Positions 54,528 to 64,000 are shown, counted from the first letter of the stretch. The stretch: 64,000 nt of DNA from Pseudomonas reidholzensis (GCF_900536025.1 NZ_UNOZ01000002.1:248001-312000); one strand, 5' to 3'. The notes: a model not told the origin generated them from the sequence alone. A program made the numbers and translations.

Positions 54528-55358
54528 TTAGAGACGAACCTGTCCTTCGTAGACACGCACGGCCGGGCCGGTCATCAACACCGGTTGGCCGGGGCCAGCC
54601 CACTCGATGCTCAGGCGGCCGCCCGGCAGGTCGAGGGACACGGGCGAATCCATCCACCCCTGGCTGATGGCGGCTACGGCCGCGGCGCAGGCGCCGGTGC
54701 CGCAAGCCTGGGTTTCACCGGCGCCACGTTCCCACACCCGCAGGTTGGCGCGGTGGCGATCGATGACCTGGATGAAGCCGGCGTTGACCCGCTGCGGGAA
54801 GCGCGGGTGGTTTTCGATCTTCGGCCCCAACGCGTGCACCGGCGCGCTGAGGATGTCATCGACGCGCAGTACAGAGTGCGGGTTGCCCATGGATACGGCG
54901 GCGATCGGGTAGCTCTGGCCGTCGATGTCCAGGGCGTAGCTCAGGGCCTGCTCAGGCGCCTGGAACGGGATATCGACCGGGTTCAGCCGCGGCGGGCCCA
55001 TGTCGACACAGATCTGCCCGTCGTTACGCACGTCCAGTTCGATGATGCCGCTCTTGGTCTCGACGCGGATCAGCTTTTTCGCGGTCAGGCGCTTGTCCAG
55101 CACGAAGCGCGCGAAGCAGCGCGCACCGTTGCCGCACTGCTCGACCTCGGAACCGTCGGCGTTGAAGATCCGGTAGCGGAAGTCGACGTCCGGGTTGTTC
55201 GGCGCCTCGACGATCAGCAGCTGGTCGAAACCGATGCCGGTGTGCCGGTCACCCCATTGCTTGGCGTGCTTGGGCTGGATGTGCGCGTGCTGGCTGACCA
55301 GGTCGAGGACCATGAAGTCGTTGCCCAGGCCGTGCATCTTGGTAAAACGCAGCAGCAT
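54528..55358 (-). CDS. dapF: Diaminopimelate epimerase
   Basis: 276 residues from ATG 55358 (GGAG upstream). DapF interconverts LL- and meso-diaminopimelate, giving the precursor for lysine and peptidoglycan. The two catalytic cysteines are C75 ([13 protein letters not shown]) and C219 ([14 protein letters not shown]), and MHGLGNDF and [10 protein letters not shown] are intact. It follows lysA by four bases, so the last two steps of lysine synthesis are encoded together. Confidence 0.97.
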   Translation of the reverse strand: MLLRFTKMHGLGNDFMVLDLVSQHAHIQPKHAKQWGDRHTGIGFDQLLIVEAPNNPDVDFRYRIFNADGSEVEQCGNGARCFARFVLDKRLTAKKLIRVETKSGIIELDVRNDGQICVDMGPPRLNPVDIPFQAPEQALSYALDIDGQSYPIAAVSMGNPHSVLRVDDILSAPVHALGPKIENHPRFPQRVNAGFIQVIDRHRANLRVWERGAGETQACGTGACAAAVAAISQGWMDSPVSLDLPGGRLSIEWAGPGQPVLMTGPAVRVYEGQVRL

Positions 55359-55362
55359 GGGT

Positions 55363-56610
55363 TCACTCCGGCAGCAGGCTTTCGCCGGCGAACAGTTCAG
55401 CGATGGTCTCGCGGCGACGCACCTCGAAGGCCTGGTCACCGTCGACCAGCACCTCGGCACAGCGGCCACGGGTGTTGTAGTTCGAGCTCATGACGAAACC
55501 ATAGGCGCCCGCCGACTCGACGGCCAGCAGGTCACCCTCGGCGAGGTCGAGTACGCGGTCCTTGGCGAGGAAGTCGCCGGTTTCGCAGATCGGCCCGACC
55601 AGGTCGTAGGCACGGCCTTCGCCGCCGCGCGGCTGCACGGCGCTGACGCCCATCCAGGCCTGGTACAGGGCCGGGCGGATCAGGTCGTTCATCGCCGCAT
55701 CGACGATGGCGAAGTCCTTGTGTTCGGTGTGCTTGAGGTATTCCACGCGGGTCAGCAGGACGCCGGCGTTGGCCACGATGTAGCGGCCGGGCTCGAACAC
55801 CAGGGCCAGGTCACGGTTGCCGACGCGCTCGCGGATGGCCTTGACGTACTCGCCGGCCAGCGGTGGCTGTTCGTCGCGATAGCGCACGCCGACGCCGCCG
55901 CCCAGGTCCAGGTGGCGCAGCAGGATGCCGCATTCGCCGAGGCGGTCGATCAGCGCCAGCAGGCGGTCGAGGGCATCGAGGAAGGGTTCCAGGGTGGTCA
56001 GCTGCGAGCCGATGTGGCAGTCGACGCCGACCACTTCCAGGTTCGGCAGCTGCGCCGCGCGCACGTAGACTTCTTCGGCATCGGCGATGGCGATGCCGAA
56101 CTTGTTTTCCTTGAGGCCGGTGGAGATGTACGGGTGGGTACCGGCGTCGACGTCCGGGTTGACCCGCAGCGAGACCGGGGCGACCTTGCCCAGCTCGGCG
56201 GCAACGACCTGCAGGCGCTCCAGCTCGTCGGTCGATTCGACGTTGAAGCAGTGCACGCCCACTTCGAGGGCGCGGCGCATGTCTTCACGGGTCTTGCCGA
56301 CGCCGGAGAACACCACGCGGTCGGCGCGCCCGCCAGCGGCCAGCACGCGCTCCAGCTCACCGCCGGAGACGATGTCGAAGCCGGCGCCGAGGCGCGCCAG
56401 CAGGTTCAGCACGCCGAGGTTGGAGTTGGCCTTGACCGCGAAGCACACCAGGTGCTCGACGCCTTGCAGGGCATCGGTGTAGCTGCGGTATTGCGCCTCG
56501 ATGTGGGCGCGCGAGTAGACGTAGGTCGGCGTGCCGAACCGTTCGGCGATGGCCGACAGGGCCACGCCTTCCGCGAACAGCTGGCCGTCGCGGTAGTTGA
56601 AAGCGTTCAT
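55363..56610 (-). CDS. lysA: Diaminopimelate decarboxylase
   Basis: 415 residues. LysA makes L-lysine from meso-diaminopimelate with pyridoxal phosphate. The lysine that binds the cofactor is K60 ([13 protein letters not shown]), HIGSQL and the glycine-rich GGGVGVRY phosphate-binding loop follow, and CETGDFLA near residue 340 carries the conserved cysteine that contributes to the neighbouring active site in the dimer. Full length. It lies 9 bases behind lptM. Confidence 0.97.
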   Translation of the reverse strand: MNAFNYRDGQLFAEGVALSAIAERFGTPTYVYSRAHIEAQYRSYTDALQGVEHLVCFAVKANSNLGVLNLLARLGAGFDIVSGGELERVLAAGGRADRVVFSGVGKTREDMRRALEVGVHCFNVESTDELERLQVVAAELGKVAPVSLRVNPDVDAGTHPYISTGLKENKFGIAIADAEEVYVRAAQLPNLEVVGVDCHIGSQLTTLEPFLDALDRLLALIDRLGECGILLRHLDLGGGVGVRYRDEQPPLAGEYVKAIRERVGNRDLALVFEPGRYIVANAGVLLTRVEYLKHTEHKDFAIVDAAMNDLIRPALYQAWMGVSAVQPRGGEGRAYDLVGPICETGDFLAKDRVLDLAEGDLLAVESAGAYGFVMSSNYNTRGRCAEVLVDGDQAFEVRRRETIAELFAGESLLPE

Positions 56611-56619
56611 CTGGTTTCC

Positions 56620-56820
56620 TTACTGCGCGGGCTGCTCGGGATCTTGCTCTGGCTGCGGCGCTTGCTGCGGCGAGGGCTGAGCGTGCTGGTGCTGGTGCGA
56701 TTTGTTGGCCTTGCCGTCCTTGCCGTCTTCAGGCAGGTACAGGGGGCCCTTCTGACCGCAGGCCGAAACGAGGCAGGCAACCGCGACCAGCGCCGCGAGG
56801 GAGGAAATCAGGCGCTTCAT
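56620..56820 (-). CDS. lptM: Small lipoprotein LptM (YifL)
   Basis: 66 residues from ATG 56820 (AAGGA upstream). Signal MKRLISSLAALVAVACLVSA ends in the lipobox LVSAC with the lipid-bearing C21, then GQKGPLYLPED, the hallmark of LptM, which helps LptD mature in the outer membrane. The tail is rich in His, Gln and Pro (SHQHQHAQPSPQQAPQPEQDPEQPAQ), variable in this family. First gene of the operon running to the HAD gene. Confidence 0.92.
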   Translation of the reverse strand: MKRLISSLAALVAVACLVSACGQKGPLYLPEDGKDGKANKSHQHQHAQPSPQQAPQPEQDPEQPAQ

Positions 56821-57008
56821 TGGCGAAATCCTTGAAATATGCAGTATTGCGCCCGAGTATACCGAGCGCCTGCCTGATTGCCTATGCAAGGGCCGGTCCG
56901 CCTGGCGGCGCGCTACCGGTCCCTCGATCGGGTTATCCTTTGCATTCAGGGCCAAGCGTCCGTATCTTCCCCCGCTTGCCTGATGCAGCCAATTTCGAGG
57001 TTCCTGCA

Positions 57009-57341
57009 ATGAGTTTGACTGAAGCGCGTTTCCACGACCTGGTCGACGCAACCCAACAGGCCCTGGAAGACCTGTTCGATGAAACCGACCTGGACCTGGA
57101 CATGGAAAACTCCGCCGGCGTGCTGACCATCAAGTTCGACAACGGCAGCCAGCTGATCTTCAGTCGCCAGGAGCCGCTGCGCCAGCTGTGGCTGGCAGAC
57201 AAGTCCGGTGGGTTCCACTTCGACTACGACGAAGAGAGCCGCAAGTGGACCTGCGAGAAGACCGACGAGCTGCTCGGCGAGATGCTCGAGCGCATCGTCT
57301 GGGAACGTGCCGGCGAGAAGCTGGACTTCGACGAGATCTGA
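57009..57341 (+). CDS. cyaY: Iron-sulfur cluster assembly regulator CyaY (frataxin homologue)
   Basis: 110 residues from ATG 57009. CyaY binds iron and modulates IscS in Fe-S cluster assembly. The acidic first helix (DLVDATQQALEDLFDETDLDLDMEN) and the sheet with QLIFSRQEPLRQLWLADKSGGFHFDYDEESRKW are typical. It is divergent from lptM and followed by a DUF1289 gene after one base. Confidence 0.95.
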   Translation: MSLTEARFHDLVDATQQALEDLFDETDLDLDMENSAGVLTIKFDNGSQLIFSRQEPLRQLWLADKSGGFHFDYDEESRKWTCEKTDELLGEMLERIVWERAGEKLDFDEI

Positions 57342-57342
57342 G

Positions 57343-57555
57343 ATGAGCGAGCAGCCGCGGCCGCCCAAGCCGCTCTACAGCAATGTCAGCCCTGCGGTGA
57401 AGTCACCGTGCATCAGCGTTTGCCGCCTTGACGAGCAGCGCGTCTGCACCGGCTGCCAGCGCCACGTCGAGCATATCCGCGAGTGGCGCTCGGCCGACGA
57501 CGAGCGCCGCCGGCAGATCTGCCGCGAAGCCGAGGCACTGCGCGCACGGGCTTGA
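57343..57555 (+). CDS. DUF1289 family protein
   Basis: 70 residues from ATG 57343. The family pattern is SPCISVCRLDEQ-VCTGCQR...EIR.W, here KSPCISVCRLDEQRVCTGCQRHVEHIREWRSADDERRRQICREA; the four cysteines could bind a metal. The role is not known. It follows cyaY by one base, so the two are translationally coupled. Confidence 0.88.
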   Translation: MSEQPRPPKPLYSNVSPAVKSPCISVCRLDEQRVCTGCQRHVEHIREWRSADDERRRQICREAEALRARA

Positions 57556-57611
57556 GTATTTACCCCGCTGTGGTACTGTCGGGCTCTGCGTCGGCGCTGC
57601 CGAAAGCATTC

Positions 57612-57637
57612 AAAACCCCGCCCTTGGGCGGGGTTTT
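57612..57637 (+). terminator. Terminator between DUF1289 and rnk, perhaps within the rnk leader
   Basis: AAAACCCCGCCC-TTG-GGCGGGGTTTT. A TTGAGT...TACTGT promoter-like pair lies before it (about 57553-57580), so the hairpin may act as terminator of cyaY-DUF1289 and as an attenuator for rnk. Confidence 0.85.
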
Positions 57638-57689
57638 GCTTTATCTGCGCCTAACAAATTGCCTGTTGAACACGGAGTCTGACTGGATC

Positions 57690-58100
57690 ATGAGCAGCAA
57701 ACCTTCCCTCATCCTCACCCGATTGGACGTGCAGCGTCTCGAGCGCCTGCTCGAAGGCCTCGATGAAAGCGCGCCGGGTGTGCTCGCCCTGCAGGCCGAG
57801 CTGGACCGCGCCGAAAAGGTCGTGGGCCACGAGGAGGTCCCGGCCGGCGTGGTGACCATGAACTCGCGCGTGCACTGCCGCGAGGAAGCCAGTGGCAAGG
57901 ACTATCACCTGACCCTGGTGTACCCGAAGGATGCCGGGCCTGAGGGCAACGTGTCGATTCTGGCGCCGATCGGTTGTGCGTTGCTGGGGTTGTCGGTAGG
58001 CGACCAGATCGACTGGCCAGCGCCGGCGGGCAAGACCCTGAAGTTGAAGTTGCTGGCGGTCGAGTACCAGCCAGAAGCCGCGGGCGATTTCGATCTCTGA
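57690..58100 (+). CDS. rnk: Regulator of nucleoside diphosphate kinase (Rnk, GreA/B-like)
   Basis: 136 residues from ATG 57690. Rnk has a short coiled coil (LTRLDVQRLERLLEGLDESAPGVLALQAELDRAEKV) and a C-terminal FKBP-like fold (VTMNSRVHCREEASGKDYHLTLVYPKDAGPEGNVSILAPIGCALLGLSVGDQIDW) that lets it bind RNA polymerase. Unlike GreA it lacks the long coiled coil that reaches the active site. Convergent with cyaA. Confidence 0.94.
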   Translation: MSSKPSLILTRLDVQRLERLLEGLDESAPGVLALQAELDRAEKVVGHEEVPAGVVTMNSRVHCREEASGKDYHLTLVYPKDAGPEGNVSILAPIGCALLGLSVGDQIDWPAPAGKTLKLKLLAVEYQPEAAGDFDL

Positions 58101-58110
58101 GTCCGAGATT

Positions 58111-58131
58111 CTGGGGCTGCCAGGCAGCCCT
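58111..58131. terminator. Hairpin between rnk and cyaA
   Basis: GGGGCTGCC-A-GGCAGCCC between two convergent genes. Confidence 0.5.
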
Positions 58132-58139
58132 AGGCAGTC

Positions 58140-61004
58140 TCAGGGCTGCAGCGACGCCTGCAACTGCTCCAGCCCATCATTCAATGCCTGCTCAAGCTCG
58201 CGCTTGTAACGCAGGTACAGGCAGGTCGAGCCCTGCTCGTCGGCCAGCAGCTCCGACAGGTCGAGGTCAGTGATGTAGCAGCGGTAGCTGCCGGCACTGC
58301 GCCGCTGGCCAAGAATCTGCCGCGCCACCACGGCATACAGCTGATCACCATGGTCCAGTTCGGAAAACTCCTGCTGGTCGCAATACAACGTGATGTGCAC
58401 CGCCTCGCCGACCCCCGCCTGGATGATCGCCTGCACCTCGTAGTAGGGCTGGGCGCTGCTGTCGAGCGGCGCCGGGCGTGGTTCCAGGCTGCGCACCTTG
58501 CCGGCAGCGGAGGGCAGCAGCTGATAGTAGAAAATCTCCAGCGACGCCTGCTGCAGGTTGTCCAGTGGCAGCCGCGCATCGTGGCGCATCACCACCGAGC
58601 GCAGGAAGCGTTGCAGCGGCAACAGCAGGTGGCTTTCCTCGTCCAGCGGCAGGCGCTGCTGCCACAGCGCATTGAATTCATCCAGCACATACAGCTCGGC
58701 CCACCCCTCGAACAGGCGGTAGAACACCTGGATGCACTGCGCCTGGCCCTGCTCGATGACCCACGGCAGGTCGTGGTCCTGCAGGGCGTTGCCATCCAGG
58801 TGCAGCGGGCTGTAGGCGCCGCGCTCCTCGCCCAGGTAGTCGAGCAGTTGGTCATGCCCGGTCAGCGTCGCCAGGGTCACATGGCCAGGCAACAGCTCGA
58901 GGGCGTGGGTGTGCTGGGCGATCTGCACCAGGTAGCGGTGGTTCAGGCCCTGGTCGAGCAGCAACTGGGCGGTGTCGAACAGCGCTTCGACCCGTTGCGC
59001 GATCGCCTGGGCGCGGTTATGGCAGAAGCAGCGCACCCGCAGCCGCGGGCGATGGCTGCGCTGGCCGAGGCTGTTGAGGAAGTCGCGCAGGCAGCGCATC
59101 AGGGCGTGTTCGCCCTCGAAGCGCTGGACCAGCACCTCGTTCCAGCTGTTGAGGGTGACCTGGTCGACGGTCAGCACCAGGTTTTCGCGCACCCCGGCGT
59201 AGCTCAGCGAGTCGGTGCGCTCGGTGGTCATGAGGATGTTCAGGTCGCGGTGATGGCGCAGCGGATCGACGCCGACGTTGACCAGCAGGAGGATCTCGTC
59301 GGCCACGCTCGGCTGCAGCAAGCGCACCTCGCTGACCGCCTCCAGCGGCAGGGCGATGCTCTGCTGCAGGCTGCCCATCAGGTTGAACAGCTCGAACTCG
59401 CTCAGGTCGCTGACGCCGGGGTGCAGCGCCAGCCGCGTGGTGCTGTCGATAACCCCGTTGCGGTGCGCCCAGGTCAGCAGTTCGAGCAGCTCGCGGCAGC
59501 GCTTGATGGGCGTGAAGTGCTCCCACTCATGCGCGCCGAGGTTGCCGTTGTACAGCCCCCAGGAATGGCCGCCGGGCTCCTTGCGGATGGCTGACTGGAC
59601 CAGCGTCAGGGTGTCTTCGGCGAGGTCCGGGGCGATCCCCGGGTTGATCACTTCGATCTTGCCGGCGCGCCGTTCGAACGCCGCGTAGAGGCGTCGGCCG
59701 AGCACGTTCAGGTCACGCTGGTCAGCGCGGCTGCTGGCGTTTTCGGCGCGGGCGAACTGACTGAGGAAGCGGTAGCTGTGGTTGAGCTCGGCGACCAGCT
59801 CGCGGCGCTCGACGGCGACCTGGCGCACCTTCCACTGGCTGCGGCTGTCGAGCAGCGCAAGCTGGCGCTCGTCCCAGCCCCATTCCTTGACCAACCGGGC
59901 CAGCAGGCGACGCTGCCAGCCGGTGCTGCGCGCGCGGCCAGGGCCGCTGAGCTTCTTGTTGACCTTGAGGTAAAGGCTGCGGCGGACCAGTTCCAGCCGC
60001 TCGCTGTCGCCGCGGCCCAGCAGATACTGCTCGATGCGCCGGTAGACCATCACGTACGGGTCGAGCGCATCGAGGTCGAGCTGGTTGGCGAACACCGCCT
60101 GCTTGTAGTCCAGGCTCAAACAGCGCACCGCCGGATGCTCACTGGCGTAGACCTCGGTCAGCAGCAGCTTGAGCAGCGACTTGTAGGGCGAGTCGATACC
60201 CTTGAACAGCTGCCACAGCCCGGCACCGACGAACTCGCCGGCAGGGATGTGCGCCAGGTGGCCGAGGTCGAGGTCGCGCTCGGCGCGGATGAAGCGTTTG
60301 GACAGCAGGGTCTGGGTGTAGGCCGGGTAGTTGGACTCTTCGTAGACCGGCACCAGCCACCACAGCGGCGTGCGCCCGGCCAGCCAGATCGCGGTGCGAT
60401 AGAACTCGTCGAGCAACAGGTAATGCTGGGTGGTGCCGCAGTCATCGGAGCTCAACTGGCTGTCGCGCTCACCCTGTACGAAGCCCTGCGGCTCGATCAG
60501 GAAACAGTGCGCCTCGGTGCCCAGGCTGGCCGCCCAGGCCTCGAGCAGCTGACATTTGCGCCGCAGTTCGGCCACTGCCGCCTCACCCAGCCCGGGGGCG
60601 TGGCAGACCCACAGGTCCAGGTCGCTCTGCTCGGCCTGGGCCAGGGTGCCGAGGCTGCCCATCAGGTACAGGCCGTGGATGGCCCGTGGTGCGTTGCCCA
60701 GGCGCTGCTTGTAAGTGAACGAGCGCGCCAGGCGTTGCGCTTCGGCGACCCGCTCGGCCTCGGGCTCGTATCCGCAGACACCCGCCGGGGTAGCGCCCGA
60801 CACATAGCCGGGGAGCAGCGGGTGATTGACGTGGAACAGCAGCGGCAACAGCGTCAGCACCTGCTGCTGGCGCGTCGACAGGCCCCCCAGCGCTCGCTCC
60901 AGACGGCCCTGATTGATCCGCAGAAAACGTGTGCGCAGCGTGGCCAGGACCTTGCGGTCGATGCCTTCATCGAGGTCAGGGCGGATTTCGTGGGGGTGGT
61001 TCAT
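58140..61004 (-). CDS. cyaA: Class I adenylate cyclase
   Basis: 954 residues. The catalytic N-terminal half shows the class I signature LMGSLGTLAQAEQSDLDLWVCHA (nucleotidyl-transferase GS...DLD) and the conserved DDCGTTQHYLLLDEFYRTAIWLAGRTPLWWLVP region; the C-terminal half is the regulatory domain. It makes cAMP from ATP for Vfr/CRP-type regulators. No membrane segment. Start ATG 61004 gives the family length. It is transcribed alone, with a 144-base gap behind TIGR02647. Confidence 0.95.
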   Translation of the reverse strand: MNHPHEIRPDLDEGIDRKVLATLRTRFLRINQGRLERALGGLSTRQQQVLTLLPLLFHVNHPLLPGYVSGATPAGVCGYEPEAERVAEAQRLARSFTYKQRLGNAPRAIHGLYLMGSLGTLAQAEQSDLDLWVCHAPGLGEAAVAELRRKCQLLEAWAASLGTEAHCFLIEPQGFVQGERDSQLSSDDCGTTQHYLLLDEFYRTAIWLAGRTPLWWLVPVYEESNYPAYTQTLLSKRFIRAERDLDLGHLAHIPAGEFVGAGLWQLFKGIDSPYKSLLKLLLTEVYASEHPAVRCLSLDYKQAVFANQLDLDALDPYVMVYRRIEQYLLGRGDSERLELVRRSLYLKVNKKLSGPGRARSTGWQRRLLARLVKEWGWDERQLALLDSRSQWKVRQVAVERRELVAELNHSYRFLSQFARAENASSRADQRDLNVLGRRLYAAFERRAGKIEVINPGIAPDLAEDTLTLVQSAIRKEPGGHSWGLYNGNLGAHEWEHFTPIKRCRELLELLTWAHRNGVIDSTTRLALHPGVSDLSEFELFNLMGSLQQSIALPLEAVSEVRLLQPSVADEILLLVNVGVDPLRHHRDLNILMTTERTDSLSYAGVRENLVLTVDQVTLNSWNEVLVQRFEGEHALMRCLRDFLNSLGQRSHRPRLRVRCFCHNRAQAIAQRVEALFDTAQLLLDQGLNHRYLVQIAQHTHALELLPGHVTLATLTGHDQLLDYLGEERGAYSPLHLDGNALQDHDLPWVIEQGQAQCIQVFYRLFEGWAELYVLDEFNALWQQRLPLDEESHLLLPLQRFLRSVVMRHDARLPLDNLQQASLEIFYYQLLPSAAGKVRSLEPRPAPLDSSAQPYYEVQAIIQAGVGEAVHITLYCDQQEFSELDHGDQLYAVVARQILGQRRSAGSYRCYITDLDLSELLADEQGSTCLYLRYKRELEQALNDGLEQLQASLQP

Positions 61005-61148
61005 TGCGCACTCAGGGGCAGGCCAGGGGCTGCGCCGAGTTTAGCCTGAGTGGCGGAGTGGGATAAGGCTTGCGTGGCTTTTTCTGACGTCAGTTTTCTA
61101 GCGCCGGTTGTGGCCTGCTCGCCGGCATACGTCGAGCAGGCCTGGGCG

Positions 61149-61394
61149 TCAGGCGGTCTCGGCGGTTTTGAGAATGATCAGCAGGCCCTGCACATGCTCC
61201 GCTGCATCACGCCCCAGGCTGGTCAGGTAACCACCATCGGGCTGATCGGTCAGTTCTTTTTCATGCAGGCGCTTGGCGGCAGCGATAAGGGTGGGGGAGG
61301 CGGTGTTGTGCACCTGGATGCCTTCCTGGCTGCTGTCCAGGTTGAACAGGGCGAGGACTTCCAGTTCGGCGATCAGTTCGGGGCTAAGGGACAT
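61149..61394 (-). CDS. TIGR02647-family protein
   Basis: 81 residues from ATG 61394, AGGAG upstream (MSLSPELIAELEVLALFNLDSSQEGIQVHNTASPTLIAAAKRLHEKELTDQPDGGYLTSLGRDAAEHVQGLLIIL). The family is confined to gammaproteobacteria and its role is not known; the LTSLGRDAAEH segment reminds of a winged-helix wing, so DNA binding is possible but unproven. It lies 63 bases behind the next hypothetical gene on the same strand. Confidence 0.85.
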   Translation of the reverse strand: MSLSPELIAELEVLALFNLDSSQEGIQVHNTASPTLIAAAKRLHEKELTDQPDGGYLTSLGRDAAEHVQGLLIILKTAETA

Positions 61395-61457
61395 GGCAAC
61401 TCCTGACTTCCAGACAAGGATGGGGCACCGCGGGCGGTGCCTGATCCTCGAGTGTAG

Positions 61458-61766
61458 TCAGGCTTTTGCGTCGTCGCCTTGATCTTGCTCAGGTGGCAGC
61501 TCGGGAAGCGCGCGCAGGGCGGCTTCGTACCACTCGGTATTGAAGGCACGGTCCTCGTCGAGCAGGGCGTCGATCTCGATGGCCAGCACGTGGGCCATCA
61601 GGTTGAGGATGTCTTCACGCTCGTAACCGACCAGGCTCAGCTTGTTGAACGTGGCCTTGGCGGCCGGCGGCTCGCCGCTCTCGATCTGGTTTTCGATGGC
61701 TTGGATCAGCGTAGCCTCGGCGAAGTCTTCTTCCTCGTTGCTGTCGATGTCGCGCGGTTCGCTCAT
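61458..61766 (-). CDS. Conserved acidic hypothetical protein
   Basis: 102 residues from ATG 61766 (AGGAG upstream). Acidic at both ends (SEPRDIDSNEEEDFAEATL; ALPELPPEQDQGDDAKA), with a helical core (LIQAIENQIESGEPPAAKATFNKLSLVGYEREDILNLMAHVLAIEIDALLDEDRAFNTEWYEAALRAL). No domain recognised; related pseudomonads have a gene of this kind near cyaA. Probably co-transcribed with the TIGR02647 gene. Confidence 0.82.
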   Translation of the reverse strand: MSEPRDIDSNEEEDFAEATLIQAIENQIESGEPPAAKATFNKLSLVGYEREDILNLMAHVLAIEIDALLDEDRAFNTEWYEAALRALPELPPEQDQGDDAKA

Positions 61767-61907
61767 GGCGGTGCTCCTGTAGTGAAGCGCCTAGTTTGCC
61801 ATGCCCGCGCAATGCGCGGCCATCCATGGCGTGCATGACACTGGCCAGGGCGCGGGCTTGCGGCTATAACAGCCAGGCCATTTCCTTACGGCCTGGAGGC
61901 TGTATCA

Positions 61908-62567
61908 ATGCTCAAGCTTCACGGATTCTCGGTCAGCAACTACTACAACATGGTCAAGCTGGCCCTGCTGGAAAAAGGCCTGCCGTTCGAGGAAGTACCG
62001 TTCTACGCCGGCCAGACCCCACAGGCCCTGGCCATCAGCCCACGTGGCAAGGTACCGGTGCTGCAGACCGAGCACGGTTTCATCAGTGAGACCGGGGTGA
62101 TCCTCGACTATATCGAACAGACCCAGCCCGGCAAGGCGCTGCTGCCGGCTGACGCATTCGGCCAGGCCAAGGTGCGTGAGCTGCTCAAGGAAATCGAGCT
62201 GTACATCGAGTTGCCAGCGCGCACCTGCTACGCCGAGGCGTTCTTCGGTCAGGCGGTCGAGCCACTGGTCAAGGAGAAGGCCCGCGCCGAGCTGCTGGCC
62301 GGGTTCGCCACGCTCAAGCGCAATGGCAGGTTCGCGCCCTATGTGGCAGGCGATCAGCTGACCCTTGCCGACCTGATGTTCGTCTTCTCGGTCGACCTGG
62401 CCTATGCGGTGGGCAAGAAGGTACTGAACCTGGACTTGCTGGAGGACTTCCCGCAGGCCAAGGCGTTGCTGGAATTGATGGGTGCGAACCCGCACATGGC
62501 GAAGATTCGTGCAGACAAGGACGCGGCGATGCCGGCGTTCCTGGAGATGATCAGCAGCAAGCGCTGA
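61908..62567 (+). CDS. Glutathione S-transferase
   Basis: 219 residues from ATG 61908, GGAGG upstream. The N-terminal thioredoxin-fold domain carries SVSNYYNMVKLALLEKGLPFEEV, the cis-proline in GKVPVLQTEHG and the glutathione-binding ISETGVILDYIE; the C-terminal helical domain contains DQLTLADLMFVFS with the conserved N-capping motif. Likely cytosolic conjugation or reduction of electrophiles; the substrate is unknown. Convergent with argH. Confidence 0.92.
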   Translation: MLKLHGFSVSNYYNMVKLALLEKGLPFEEVPFYAGQTPQALAISPRGKVPVLQTEHGFISETGVILDYIEQTQPGKALLPADAFGQAKVRELLKEIELYIELPARTCYAEAFFGQAVEPLVKEKARAELLAGFATLKRNGRFAPYVAGDQLTLADLMFVFSVDLAYAVGKKVLNLDLLEDFPQAKALLELMGANPHMAKIRADKDAAMPAFLEMISSKR

Positions 62568-62581
62568 TCTTCGAGAGGGTT

Positions 62582-62601
62582 GGGGCTGCAAGGCAGCCCC
62601 A
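62582..62601. terminator. Bidirectional hairpin between GST gene and argH
   Basis: GGGGCTGC-AAG-GCAGCCCC between two convergent genes, closely resembling the hairpin at 883-904. Confidence 0.6.
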
Positions 62602-62606
62602 GGCGC

Positions 62607-64000
62607 TTAGCGCGAAGCCAGCAGTGCGTTGCCGCGTACCACGGCGATACGCACCTGCTCCGGTGCGGTGCCGCCGATGTGGTTACGTGCGTTGACCGAC
62701 CCTTCCAGGGTCAGCACGGCAAACACATCCTGCTCGATCTGGTCGCTGAACTGACGCAGCTCGTCCAGGCTCATCTCGGCCAGGTCCTTGCCGCTGTCGA
62801 CGCCGTACTTCACGGCGTGGCCGACGATCTCGTGGCAGTCACGGAACGGCAGGCCACGGCGCACCAGGTAGTCGGCGAGGTCGGTGGCGGTGGAGAACCC
62901 GCGCAGCGCCGCTTCGCGCATGATCGCGTGGCGCGGCTTGATCGCCGGGATCATGTCGGCAAAGGCACGCAGCGAGTCGCGCAGGGTGTCGGCGGCGTCG
63001 AACAGCGGTTCCTTGTCTTCCTGGTTGTCCTTGTTGTAGGCCAGCGGTTGGCCTTTCATCAGGGTCAGCAGGCCGGTGAGGGCGCCAAACACGCGGCCGC
63101 TCTTGCCACGCACCAGCTCCGGCACGTCGGGGTTCTTCTTTTGCGGCATGATCGAGCTGCCGGTGCAGAAGCGGTCAGGCAGGTCGATGAACTGGAACTG
63201 GGCGCTGGTCCACAGCACCAGCTCTTCGGAGAAGCGCGACAGGTGCATCATCGCCACGCTCGCCGCCGCGCAGAATTCGATGGCGAAGTCGCGGTCGGAA
63301 ACGCCGTCCAGCGAGTTGCCCGCCACCGCCTCGAAGCCCAGCAGCTGGCAGGTCAGCTCGCGGTCGATCGGGTAGGTGGTGCCCGCCAGCGCGGCGCTGC
63401 CCAGGGGCATGCGGTTGGTGCGCTTGCGGCAGTCCACCAGGCGCTCGTAGTCGCGGCTGAGCATCTCGAACCAGGCCAGCAGGTGGTGGCCGAAGGTCAC
63501 CGGCTGCGCGGTCTGCAGGTGGGTGAAGCCGGGCATGATGGTCTCGGCTTCACGCTCGGCCTGCTCCAGCAGGCCCTGCTGCAGGCGGGTGATCTCGGCC
63601 AGGATCAGGTCGATCTCGTCACGCAGCCACAGGCGGATGTCGGTGGCCACCTGGTCGTTACGGCTGCGACCGGTGTGCAGCTTCTTGCCGGTGACGCCGA
63701 TGCGGTCGGTCAGCCGCGCCTCGATGTTCATGTGCACGTCTTCGAGGTCGACGCGCCAGTCGAACTGGCCTGCCTCGATCTCGCCCTGGATGGTCTTCAG
63801 GCCATCGATGATGGTGTCGCGCTCGGCATCGCTGAGGACGCCGACCTGCGCCAGCATCGTGGCGTGGGCGATCGAACCCATGATGTCGTGGCGGTACAGG
63901 CGCTTGTCGAAGTCGACCGAGGCGGTGAAGCGGGCGACGAAGGCGTCGACGGGCTCACTGAAGCGGCCGCCCCAGGACTGATTGGTCTTGTCGGTGCTCA
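62607..64000 (-). CDS. argH: Argininosuccinate lyase (only first base of the start codon outside window)
   Basis: ArgH splits argininosuccinate into arginine and fumarate. The frame runs to the window edge: [39 protein letters not shown] precedes [10 protein letters not shown], and the window ends after TG of what must be an ATG at 64001. Full length would be 464 residues, the family size. The catalytic-loop signature [12 protein letters not shown], the [15 protein letters not shown] motif and TTYPIDRE are intact. It is convergent with the GST gene. Confidence 0.96.
   Translation of the reverse strand, partial: STDKTNQSWGGRFSEPVDAFVARFTASVDFDKRLYRHDIMGSIAHATMLAQVGVLSDAERDTIIDGLKTIQGEIEAGQFDWRVDLEDVHMNIEARLTDRIGVTGKKLHTGRSRNDQVATDIRLWLRDEIDLILAEITRLQQGLLEQAEREAETIMPGFTHLQTAQPVTFGHHLLAWFEMLSRDYERLVDCRKRTNRMPLGSAALAGTTYPIDRELTCQLLGFEAVAGNSLDGVSDRDFAIEFCAAASVAMMHLSRFSEELVLWTSAQFQFIDLPDRFCTGSSIMPQKKNPDVPELVRGKSGRVFGALTGLLTLMKGQPLAYNKDNQEDKEPLFDAADTLRDSLRAFADMIPAIKPRHAIMREAALRGFSTATDLADYLVRRGLPFRDCHEIVGHAVKYGVDSGKDLAEMSLDELRQFSDQIEQDVFAVLTLEGSVNARNHIGGTAPEQVRIAVVRGNALLASR

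Overview
The window is chromosomal DNA of a Pseudomonas, most likely of the P. putida group. The evidence is the high G+C, the conserved block lptM-lysA-dapF-DUF484-xerC-HAD beside cyaY, rnk, cyaA and argH, the glnK-amtB-sutA neighbourhood, the lysine-catabolic trio hglS/amaB/amaA, and pairs of inverted 25-35 bp palindromic repeats (REP) between genes. No rRNA, tRNA, CRISPR array, IS transposase or integrase was seen. The species name is an inference from gene content and order.

Layout. 1-17.5 kb: acetyl-CoA hydrolase end, xpt, rep, a GGDEF/EAL protein behind a Fur-like palindrome, a MATE exporter divergent from a LysR gene across a perfect 19-bp dyad, a Cache chemoreceptor, then hglS, a LysR gene, amaB and amaA (pipecolate to 2-aminoadipate, and 2-oxoadipate to 2-hydroxyglutarate), and an MscS channel with a cyclic-nucleotide-type domain. 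17.7-37.2 kb: an accessory region built around YcaC-type isochorismatase-fold hydrolases. Three copies (19.6, 22.4, 30.9 kb) share almost the same 130-bp promoter/leader block, each with an inverted repeat CGTTC-N8-GAACG. A fourth, diverged copy lies at 36.6 kb, and the 3' end of a lost copy survives after a chemoreceptor gene at 19.3 kb. Between copies 1 and 2 sits a lower-G+C PAAR-toxin locus with a frameshift and an overlapping small membrane protein, probably a type VI secretion effector and its immunity protein. Copy 2 leads a run of monooxygenase-fold protein, alpha/beta hydrolase and Tat-exported amidohydrolase. An MFS exporter, an OprD-type porin and a LysR regulator divergent from copy 3 complete the set.

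37.2-44 kb: a 1,703-residue pseudokinase/STAND ATPase/GAF/histidine kinase divergent from a response regulator that carries two different DNA-binding domains, followed by a stand-alone receiver. 44-49.3 kb: Nramp-like transporter, DoxX protein, comM, an inserted ATPase gene with a 49-bp nested palindrome covering its ribosome-binding site, and ubiK. 49.3-64 kb: core genes. glnK-amtB has two NtrC-type sites and a sigma-54 promoter; then come sutA, the xerC/dapF/lysA operon, cyaY, rnk, cyaA, small conserved genes, a glutathione S-transferase and argH, which loses only the first base of its start codon at the window edge.

The most unusual items are the multiplied ycaC cassettes with identical control regions and a relic copy, the toxin locus caught between two of them, the ATPase with its self-complementary 5' region, and the two-effector response regulator paired with a kinase whose Ser/Thr-kinase-like domain has lost its catalytic motifs.
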